Positions 11,506 to 50,800 of a DNA stretch of 64,000 nt are shown here, piece after piece. Positions within the stretch are counted from its first letter, which is position 1; every line of letters starts with the position of its first letter. The stretch spans positions 2,067,245-2,131,244 of the forward strand of contig NC_066852.1 of the NCBI RefSeq assembly GCF_001640805.2. The letters are read 5' to 3'. The position numbers and the translations under genes were made by a program. A model generated the notes under the pieces. That model made no database searches. It was not told the origin of the DNA and worked only from the letters and a program-made list of their open reading frames with translations. Origin of the DNA: Lates calcarifer (taxonomy: Eukaryota; Chordata; Actinopteri; Centropomidae).

Positions 11506-11665
11506 AGAGGGCTGCAGCTAAGGATTATTTTCATTTTCAATCAGTCTGGTGATGTGATATGTTGTCTTCAAATGTCTCGTTTTGTCCAATCAGCAGCTTA
11601 AACCCAAATATAACTTCTAAACAATCACACACATGAGAAGCTGAAACAAGGATGTGGTCATAATA
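11506..11665 (+). mobile_element. 'GGGCTGCAGCTAA' short transposon-like repeat, copy 1
   Basis: It starts AGGGCTGCAGCTAAGGATTATTTTCATTTT and includes AAATGTCTCGTTTTGTCC, both characteristic of an abundant teleost short element. No coding capacity. Other copies lie near 25120-25290, 25311-25553, 31226-31700 and 61670-61830. Confidence 0.6.
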
Positions 11666-13078
11666 ACTTAAAAAAAATGGTGTTATTCAATTATCAAATC
11701 AGTGGGAGATGAATGAGATGAATGACCTGATTTCTCTCAGGCCTCACTGTTAACACTGAAAACACGCTCAGTAACAGGGATGATAGATCTGTTCATGTCA
11801 GCAGCATTATAACTGCAGCTTTTGTTCTGTAACTGAGGGGGTAAAGTAAGCGGTGACAAAAGTGAGTCTTCATTTCTGCTATTTCCATCACTTACAAGAT
11901 TAAAAACGTTACACTCTCGCCTCAGGAGGCCCACATCAGCCTGGAATCAGATACGGGTCTCTCAAAGGAGAGCTCAGTGACTTTTTAATGGACACTTTAC
12001 CCTCGGGTGGAAATGTCTGTTACAGGATGGACACCTTCTCCTCGGATAAAAATGTCTCTATCGCAGGAGTGAGCTGAGAGAAGTGCCCAGAATCACAGCT
12101 GAGAATATGAAGCCACTTGTCCTGAGGGTCCGCTGTGATTGAACGGCGCTCTGCTTCAAACTGCACAGTTTGTTGTGGAACAGCTGTAATCATGATGCAA
12201 CAGGACTCAATTGCTTTTGGAGTGTGAAATAATAAAGCAGCGGGGTACAAAGTTACACACACAAAAAAACATAACTCTCTGCATTTCTGACGCACTCTGT
12301 GACTCAGATGTTCACTTTCCATCATGACTACAAACTGTATGACAATTACTTGTCTCCACTTTAACAGCCAGTCATTCAGATGCGTCACAGATGGCAAATG
12401 AAGACGACCCGTTGAAGGATGCGGCTCACCCGCGGTGAGGGAACGCTGAACTCCAGCAGACATCTTTTTTATTCATTAAGTCACACGCCTGGGCCTCAGT
12501 CTCTGCCAAAACAGGGAACAGTAATAAAAGACAATGCGCTGCCTCCCACCTCTCTGCTGGATGGCTTAGCAGAGCTGAGAGTTTGGCTCATCTCAACTAA
12601 AATGTTTGGCATGAAACTCTTGCTCAACCAGAGCAGGTATTTACAAGCAAAGGCAAAGACCTTTCCAGTTTCCAAATGGCATTCGTCTGCCTCTCAGATA
12701 GGTTTCATTTTCCAGGTTTCAGTTTTAACTATGTCGATTTTCTTGTTCATAAAGTAATGTGACGGATCATGTTCAGTCTCTGACGAAAGACTAAAACATT
12801 CAGCGTTACAGCAAACTGACTTTTATGTTCGGAGTGATTCCTGTTCACCAGGGAACATGACAATGAGTCCTGTGTTCCCCAGCTCTTTATAGGATATGAT
12901 GGGAACCTGACAAAGATGTTCCCCAGCTCTGTACTCACATGGTATGACATGGGCTACTGTGGGAACTCGTCAGAGGAGCTGCATGGCTCCTGATGCAACA
13001 GGCCTACAAAAAATATTCAACATGATGTGTGTTAAGTGAATATTTAACTGGAGAGTGTAGATACTCTTCCTCATGCCA

Positions 13079-13160
13079 GCAGTGGTTCTCAAACATTTTA
13101 GCTTGTGACTCTTTAAAATGAATCAAGTCAAAGGTGAACAGTATTTTACTATTTTCACGA
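13079..13160 (+). mobile_element. hAT/Charlie-like end remnant
   Basis: CAGTGGTTCTCAAACATTTT followed by a degenerate 'TTGTGACTC' matches the end of Charlie-type hAT elements. Only this end is recognisable. Confidence 0.5.
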
Positions 13161-13269
13161 GCGATGAGTGATTTTCACTTTCTCAGATTGTTTTTAGTTC
13201 TGCAGTGTCAGTCTGCCATATCTCAGAGACTTGGCTCAAATATAACGAAACAAAGAAGGTGAACTCATA

Positions 13270-13370
13270 GTAAACATTATACCTGATAAACATCAGCATG
13301 TTGGAATTATCAGTGTTAGCATTTTAGCTTGCTGACATTAGCATTTAGCTCAGAGCAGCACAGACATGGT
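13270..13370 (+). repeat. Teleost 'GACATTAGCATTTAGCTCA' repeat fragment
   Basis: AACATCAGCATGTTGG and GCTGACATTAGCATTTAGCTCA are phrases of a common teleost interspersed repeat. It is non-coding. Confidence 0.5.
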
Positions 13371-13737
13371 CTAGACTCTTGGTCTTGTTTTATGGACTTG
13401 AAAAACCATCCAAACAGAAAAGATATGAAAAGTCTGGAGAATCTGATGTTACAGAGCAGATGGATTTTTTTAAATATTGTTAGTAATTGTATTGTTAAAT
13501 ATTGTTAATCAGATGCAACACAACGCCATGCAACATCAACCCCAAAACTTATCTTATTGATCCGATATCTGGTATGACCTCGCTGATCAACATTAAATAT
13601 GTTTTTTATTTTGTGTCAATGTCATTTAAATCTGGGGAAAAGAGAGCACTGATATTGGATCAATACGCTGAATCAAAGGGAAGAAAACTGAGCTGGTGAC
13701 AGACGTCCAAACCAGGACAAAGTCACAGAGACCGTCT

Positions 13738-16184
13738 GATTTTTCGCAGTAATTTATTGTACATTAAAACATTTCCCACAAACCTCCAGCAGCAAAAGCA
13801 CACTAGAGTGTGTTCACACAATGATGGGTGCACAGCGACCATCATCAAAAGACACAATCATCATTATAATCATTAAAAGTGTCATAGTAATCATCATCAT
13901 CATCATCACCACCAGAATCATTTTAACCATTAGAGTCATCAGCATCACCAGTAACCCAACACCACCTCACGATAATCTCCCTCTTAATATTCAAACAGGA
14001 AGTCTTAATGAGGCGGACCGTGCTGAGGTCCACATCACAGCAAACCGGGGTCAAATTCAAACATTTGTTTTAACCTACGTGAGCTCAGCTGGCTGGGATT
14101 CACTTTGCGAGGACATTTTAGATCGAAAAGATAAAATAACTGAATGCTGCCCTGATTGTCTGAACCACACTTAATAAATAAATCCTTTTTTCACAAAGCA
14201 ACGGTACCAACTTATCTGGACACATCTGAGAAATTCCCAGAAAACTCACTGACGCCGTGCCCGTGTTTTACTCGGCGGCGTTACTCAGATAACTTCTGAG
14301 CATCTCACAGGCTCCTGCAGATCTGTGCAAGTTAAAACAAACAGTCATTCGTAGATGCTCACAATTTGACCCTAGTTTGCATCATACTGCACATACTGGA
14401 TCCTACAAAAACAAGGGCACTGCCCCAAATTTTCCTTTACATGAACAACACAGACTACACACATACAAATGCAAAGATGTACAGTGGCAGAGGAAGGGTG
14501 GGGTGATCTTGTGTAGCTCCAAATGATTCCAGAGTATTTCGTAATAAACACTTCTGGCCACTGCATGGGCACGCTCTGAGGGCCAGATGGGCTTCATAAA
14601 GCACAACCAAAGCTGGATTTAAAATTATAGTCGAAGCCGGCCGCTCAAACACACCCGTGGCTCGTGCCCACACACTCACACACACACACACATACACATC
14701 CCTTCAGTATGCTGGACCTGGCTGAGGGACAAGAGCCTCTTAGAGCAGATTCTGCAGGACTCGTGTACAACTAATGATAAACAAGAGCACTTGAGGCACG
14801 TGGGGCGAAGAAATAAACACGACTGAGCCTCAGAGGAATTATCAGCGATTTCATCATTACGTAACACAGCAGCAACCGTGGGGACGCCAGGATGAAGTCC
14901 ATCCATTCATTCATCTCCACTTCTCCTTGATAATTGCCTTTTCCTAAAAACACACAGCCTGACTTCATTTACATAAATGATATGATCTGAAGTAAGCGAG
15001 ACGGTTTGTCTCTGTAGCTGTTGTGCTACATCGTCTTTTGAAATCTGACTACCACTACCACAACATGATCTCATATTCTTTTCATTCCAAGACAGAATTA
15101 TCAAACATTGTGAGTGGAAACAGAAATGTGCTTAAAGTTGACATTAAAATGGAAAAAATACCCACAGGTATAGTGTATGCTAGCACAACTGGTGGTTTTG
15201 GGGAAAGAGTGGAAACTTAAACATGAGCCAGCATGAGGAGAGACTTAATCCTTTTAACCCATGATACGCTATATACAAACATGAAAGTCCTTTCTCCATC
15301 AATAGCAGCATATTTCTGGACAGCCTCCACCTCCACACAGACCTTCCTATCACACCAGGGTAGGAGCGGGCAGTGGATAGGGATGGGCAGCCTATGAACT
15401 ACTTTTTCATTCATTTCATTTGTTTTAGGTGACGTGGGGGAAAGCGCTGGTGCACACTGAACAGGAGCTTTCCTCGAAGACCGAGCAGACACGCGTGGCC
15501 GCGTCCTTCAGGAGGAGCAGGAGTTCAAAAGTGCCAACGGGAACTCGACAAGTTCAGGGATGAATGGCTGGAAATGTGGCCCGAACAAAAGCCAAGAAAA
15601 AGAGCCGACTGCTGTCAATCACATTCCACAAACGAAGCTAAGCCAACTGTACAGCACAGAGAGGACAAGTGACCAGTCTTCAGCGTCCGCTTGCTTGGAC
15701 AGAGAAGAAGAGGAGGAGGGGGTGGGACATCAAGTCTGACAAGCCTGGAGCTTGATAAGGGGAGTGGGGGTGTGCAAGGTGGGCCTGGGACAGTCACTTA
15801 AAGAGCAGGGGTCACATTTTGCTTTTTTTTTTTGTTGCTGTTGTTGTTTTCAAATGATGCCAGCTGCAGACCGCAGAGAAGCCCAGGGGTCCCTCTGTCT
15901 CCATTTAGTGTCCTCTTTTCAGCGAAAGACGCGGAGCGAGGCCCGAGTGCAGGCCGCTATCGCATGGTCGTTTCAAGTCACAAAAAATTAACAGCGCAGG
16001 TTTTAAGAGCAACATCAAGCACAATTCTTAACACCGAACTGAAAGAAATAAACATTTCAAACACCCTATTAAACATTTTTAAACTGATTTCTTTAATATC
16101 TATTGAAACCTACACAAGTCCTGTGAATTCACCTGTGATGGATTCATCTGTCAGGACAATCACGACCATAGATGTGTGTAGCTC
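13738..16184 (-). other. trim62: Probable long 3' UTR of trim62
   Basis: No other gene lies downstream of the trim62 stop codon (16185-16187). A minus-strand AATAAA at 13758-13753 is the best poly(A) signal found and would give a 3' UTR of about 2.4 kb. The stretch includes a TCA microsatellite (13891-13907) and an interrupted CA run (14669-14694). An Ile-rich plus-strand frame at 13821-14174 is just the translated microsatellite. The 3' end needs transcript data. Confidence 0.4.
13891..13907 (+). repeat. (TCA)n microsatellite
   Basis: An ATCATCATC run within a larger patch of imperfect ATC/ATT triplets at about 13855-13950. Confidence 0.85.
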
Positions 16185-45759
<29,575 letters not shown>

Positions 45760-45900
45760 CAGCCTCTCCGCAGCGACATCAGCAGCTCCAATACAAGTCT
45801 CTTTCAGGAAGGAGAGCAACACACAGCGGCAACAGACGGAACCAACGCTACTGAAACACGGGGGGTGGGGATATCCAACAGAATATTTACAAGATAACGG
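45760..45900 (-). promoter_or_regulatory. trim62: Candidate 5' non-coding exon and promoter of trim62
   Basis: On the minus strand GTCGCTGCGGAGAGGCTG is followed by a consensus GTGAGT donor at 45759-45754. It lies upstream of the start-codon exon, which itself begins with an acceptor. CpGs are locally enriched (45760-45910 and 46020-46290). The right edge (transcription start) is not determined. Confidence 0.45.
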
Positions 45901-47135
45901 CGGTTTGTCCATAAATATGTACATTCGGAATAAGAGTTAATCTACATGTAATATGGGAATGTAAGCGGTTTTATTAGTGAACAGGAAGCGTAAAAAAAAA
46001 TAAATAACGAATACAAGTCTTATCCCCCTCCTCTGAGAATGGAGTGGCTCAGACTTCCCCCGGTTAGCATCGCTGTTTAGCCACAACAAACAAACAATGA
46101 AATGAAACAGACTAAAAGTGTAACTTAACCCATACCAGAGACTGTCTTAAAATTAATCCCAGAAAGTGCCATTAAAACGGGCTGTCACTGTTCACTGAAA
46201 CCGTGTTTATGAGCGGAACGAGTAATTGTCAACGGCTGCCGTTTCCACCTTTGACCAGCAGGTGTCAGGAGCGTCCGCAGAAAACGCCCCAGTGTTTCAG
46301 ATACAGGTAGAGGAGGGTATCACATATATCAATACATCCACGGTATAAACTCATTAAACTCAGTGTATCTGCTATAGACGGCATATTAAGATAAATAAAT
46401 AGCTTTTAATGTCTGCAATTCATATATAGAATTGAAGATGTATTATTTATTTTTTAATCAGTGAAACCATCCATCAGTTACCTGCAGCTTATCTGGGTCC
46501 AGGCATGGATGGATTGTGAGACAATGGGTCCTTGGCACAGACAAATAAAAGCCCCCCTAGCTTTCCTATATAGGACCCCAGACTGAAAGAGATGCAAACT
46601 GACTACAAAGGAGATGTTATGGTTGTTTTGTGTCTCTTTTAGGTCATTTTCTGGTTGTTTAGTGTGTGTTCTGGTTGAGTCTTTTCATGCTAGTTCAGTG
46701 AGGTAGTTTTGTATATCTTTATAGTCTTTTAAACTGAGCTCTGTGACTTTGAAACAAGACAGTTACCTCATATAGAGACTCTGGCCCAGGCCCCCCCATG
46801 ACCCCCTGAAAAGAAACATAAAGAAGTTTTAAAAAGCGATCATCTCTAACATTAAAATGCTGCTTACACATCTAATACAATCGTAATATAATATTGACAG
46901 TGGACTTTCCACTGCTCAGTACCCTGATAGTTAACCATAATCTTTTCACACAAAAACACATTGTGTGTTAACTGTAGGTGTAGGCTGGAGGTGGGGCTGT
47001 AATCTGGTGCTATACTCTTCACATAAATTTAGATTTTAATGCTTGATACTTTACTGTAACTGCAGGTGACGTGTTATAATTTACTATTTTTAAATTGCAA
47101 CTTCTTGTACTTGCACTAGGTCATTAACGGAGAGA
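45901..47135. other. Intergenic region between trim62 and tnfrsf1b
   Basis: About 1.2 kb with no gene. It contains a repeat fragment at 46467-46515 (CCATCCATCAGTTACCTGCA then CTTATCTGGGTCCAGG, a fish retroelement phrase) and AT-rich sequence. Repeat-like text near 47035-47065 (TTTACTGTAACTGCAG) is also seen in many fish repeats. Confidence 0.5.
46467..46515 (+). mobile_element. Fish retroelement fragment ('GCAGCTTATCTGGGTC')
   Basis: Matches in style the dispersed phrase 'CCATCCAT...GCAGCTTATCCGGGTC'. Only about 50 bases are recognisable. Confidence 0.4.
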
Positions 47136-47139
47136 CAAT

Positions 47140-47270
47140 ATTCACATCTTTATTTACACTATTCTGTATATACATATATATTTACACTCACAGTTACATT
47201 AGTATGATATGGAAACACAGCAGAGGTGTATGCTTGTCTTCATAAAAAGCACAACATACACATACACTCC
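47140..47270 (-). terminator. tnfrsf1b: tnfrsf1b 3' UTR with poly(A) signal
   Basis: Minus-strand AATAAA lies at about 47156-47151 (forward TTTATT), roughly 115 bases past the stop at 47273-47271. This would be a short 3' UTR. It is inferred; a longer form is possible. Confidence 0.45.
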
Positions 47271-47801
47271 TCATACGCTGTAACTTTCACTGTCCTGTAC
47301 TGACATCAGCGACTGCTTGCCATCCTCTTGCTGCGGGATGCTAAAGGACTCCTCTTCCTCCCCAAAAGGGAGCGTACAGTCTGCTTCCTTCAAGTTTGTG
47401 GGCACAACAGATGGCGTCCCGCAAGACCCGTTCCCTATGTGGAAAGTGATGTTGACATTGACATGCGGGCTGGTGGTCACGGGGCTGATGATGTGCGGGC
47501 TGGTGGGCTGAGAGGGGGACTGTGAGGGGATGCTGGGCTGAGGTGTGATGGGCTCTGGGTTGGAAATTAAAGTCAAGGGCTCTGACAGAGCAGAGTGTAA
47601 ATTGTTAATGGCTACAGTGGACTGCAAGGGGCCGATGGAGTCCTGGCTGCTGCTGCCGTCTGTTCTGGTTAACGTTTCAGTGTTGTTGCTTGACTGACTG
47701 TGGTCACTGCAGGCTTCCCCTTTCTCCAGCAGACACTGTTGCTCTGGTGAGGTAACTGTGAATGAGGTCAGCTGAGTTTCCCCCAAACAACCCTGACTGA
47801 T
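47271..47801 (-). CDS. tnfrsf1b: tnfrsf1b exon 9 (cytoplasmic tail)
   Basis: 177 codons including the stop TGA at 47273-47271. The acceptor is TTCTGCAG. The tail is Ser/Pro/Thr-rich, with [16 protein letters not shown] near its start, [12 protein letters not shown], the acidic [17 protein letters not shown], and the end SESYSV. No death domain. Confidence 0.93.
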   Translation of the reverse strand: MSQGCLGETQLTSFTVTSPEQQCLLEKGEACSDHSQSSNNTETLTRTDGSSSQDSIGPLQSTVAINNLHSALSEPLTLISNPEPITPQPSIPSQSPSQPTSPHIISPVTTSPHVNVNITFHIGNGSCGTPSVVPTNLKEADCTLPFGEEEESFSIPQQEDGKQSLMSVQDSESYSV

Positions 47802-50800
47802 CTGCAGAAGAAAGAAATGAGAAGTTTAATTTCAAGTATTTTATATTAAAAAGCCACAGCTACAGTCAGTTTTCTCGATCCTGTCGTAAAAGGTGTTCAT
47901 TCAATTATCTTTTTTAGCACCGAGGTCATAACTAGTGATGGTGCTGCATTATATTTAGAGGAGTTTCTAATATTCAGCCCCCCCCCCCATATATGCAAAT
48001 ATCAGTGGCGTGCAGTGGGTTTAACACATAGGCAACTTGAACCACAGAAAACCCCCCACCTTCTCAATGTGAAAATCAACTCGTTCACCACTGAGAAAAA
48101 TGAATCAGACTAAAAGATGCTGCTGGTAAACAGGGAGGTCAAAAACTTAGAAACACCTTTCAGTATAATGTAGTCCAGAACACCACCACCTTTAACTGCG
48201 ACCTCAGAAATAAACATGTAAAACTGAACATTATAGACTAGACCAGAGCTGTTGTGTTGAATTGCACGAGGCTGTACAGGTGTTCCTAGTGAAAGGGCAA
48301 CTTGTAAATATGCAAATGCTATAGAAGAAAATCCAAAGAAGACTCACTTTATCGCCGCTCTCACAGTTTCCATTTGCGTCGACTTTGGGGTGAAATTCTT
48401 CAGGGTCTGGGAGAAAAAAATCAGAGTGGAGACGAGTAAAGCAGTGAAACAAACAGTGGCACACACAGATCTTGATAAAGATAAATAATAGTGATTATCA
48501 GACTATTTTTCAAGTGGATATAGAAGATGAATATAATATAGATACAATCACAGCTTTTCCACACAACAAGAACATGATGAATGTCCATGTTGCAGTAGTT
48601 ACCTTTCTTCCAGACTGGTTTACAGATGAAAATCAGGATGATAATAATGATGATGACCAGCAAAGTGACTGTGATGACTCCGGCAATGACAGCGACTAAC
48701 ACAGAGGCAGAAAAAGAGAGAAAATGAATATACCTTACAGTTTTCTCATGATGACTGCCTAGAAACGCCAAATCAGTTAACATACTCAGCTTGATGTCAG
48801 ATCCTGTAATTGTGCTTGAAATGTTGGGTACAGATGTTGTGACAGACAGCGTGGAGTCTGAGATCGCCCTCATTGTAGTCGCCGTTGTGTGCACAGTGTT
48901 GACGTGAGGCTCCCTTGTTGTGATTTGAGGCTCAGTGGGTGTGACCTCCGCAGGTTCGCACACGTTGTCTGAGGTCGTGTTGCCTTTTTTAACAACAGTC
49001 CTCCCATGACAACTGCGGAGAAACAAAGACAGAGGTCAACGATCTGAGGTTCTAACAGCTGTATGCAGATGTGACTCTCCTTCACTCACTCTCTGTGAGG
49101 CCGACAGGGGTCCGTGTAGGAGACGGTGTCAGAGAACGTCCCATCTGGGCACGGTGCACACTTCACATCTGACCTTTCTGTCCCTGAGAACAACACACAG
49201 ATATGTTGCAGTTTACTTACATCTCACCATCAGACATCAGTTTTCATTTACACACTTTTTTAATAATCACAAAACAAGATAGCTCGTTTCAAAAGGGTTG
49301 ACCTTCGAATTTAAACTAAAATATGTAAGAATTACGTGCATAATAAACACACAGTGACTGATGAAAAGCTGCTGTACCTGGCACAGATACTCCAAAACCA
49401 ACTTTGCATCGAGTGTACCTCCTACATTCTGTGCAGTACGAGTCTTCATATCCTAATGTGCAGTACATCCCGGGCTTGCACTTGCACCTGGCCTGTGTGG
49501 TTGAGGTGCAGTTCTGGGCGTACATCAAACCTTTGTCTGGTTACAGAGAGAAACATATGCTTTTCATGTGTTAAAAAGCAAAACAAAACAATGAATTTAA
49601 AAAATAAGCATTCTGTCTAACGTGGAATATCACAGAGCAGTTACTGACGTTCTTTGCATCTGTTGCAGGAGCGGCAGTTTTTAGCGTAGTTCCAATTTTC
49701 TGTGAACAGGCCCGATTCACACGGTTTACACTCAGTGTCAGTAGTTCCAGTGCAGTCCTGTATCCAATGCCATCCTGTAATAATATATACAAGAGTGAAT
49801 CCACATTAATCCATGTTAGTCACTGCATTTACACATTTAACAACAGCACATGAGCACGGTAACTCCAGAGAGTCTACTGACACATGAAAACATGAAGGTT
49901 CAAAGATAAGTTTAACATTATTCCTCATTTATTTTCATTGTATATCATTGTACCCTGCTGTTATCATGGTCCCTGCCTACTGTGAAAAATACACAGGTGA
50001 TACACACCTGTTTGTATGACACAGAATCCTGGCTTACGTGTGTTTTATGTTTTCATTCAGGAGATTTACTGTCTTTCTTAATTTTAATAATACAATTAAA
50101 AGTGTTATTTTTTTCACTTAGATGCCTGAGTGCATTAAGATATTGTGGCTATGCAATTAAATACACACATTTTACAGCTGAGAGGTGTTCAGATAAACAC
50201 CCACTGCTGCCCTCACTCACTCCATAGTAGAGAAATGGGATGTAAAACAATTAACTCCACACTGAGTGGGAGAGATAAGGTTAGCAGACACATGAGATCA
50301 AGTTATTGCTTGAGCGCGTCAGAAGGTTTTACAGCCCAAGTCTTTATGAAACAATTGGGAAAGGGTGTGGAGGATATCTCGAAACCATTTCCAAGTTAAA
50401 AAATCACACTGAGAACATGTCTGTACACACTATGAATTTGACAGTGTAACTGCATTCCTGCTCTTCGTGTGCTGCACAGCTGACCACACCTGAACCACAG
50501 ATGCAGGCGCCTTATCAAAGTCAAAACACTCGCTGTGCCACATACGCTACAGTGGTGTCTTTAAAAGTCAATAAAGTTTGGGGAAAAAACGCTTGTTGCA
50601 AAATCCCCTGCTGGCATGTGGACAAAAATGCAGTGTGAACAGGGTTGTGTTAAAAAAAAAAAATAATAAGATCAGACTTATCTTACACTTGTCCATGTAT
50701 CATATGTATGACACAAGGTCTAACTGGTTCTACACTGCAATGCAACAGCAGTTTTACTTCTTCATTTCAGCCCCCACTCAGCACAAAATCACCTTTTTGA

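Larger units (their letters stand above)
9386..13735. other. Intergenic region between the GPR160-like gene and trim62
   Basis: No gene is recognised. The region is filled with decayed mobile elements (listed separately), a CA microsatellite and AT-rich sequence. The open frames at 10297-10572, 12020-12463 and 12419-12757 show no domain or composition typical of coding DNA. Confidence 0.5.

Noticed and set aside
13821..14174. 117-residue frame with a poly-Ile start, membrane-like
   Set aside because: The Ile run is translated ATC/ATA microsatellite. No domain and no homologue recognised.
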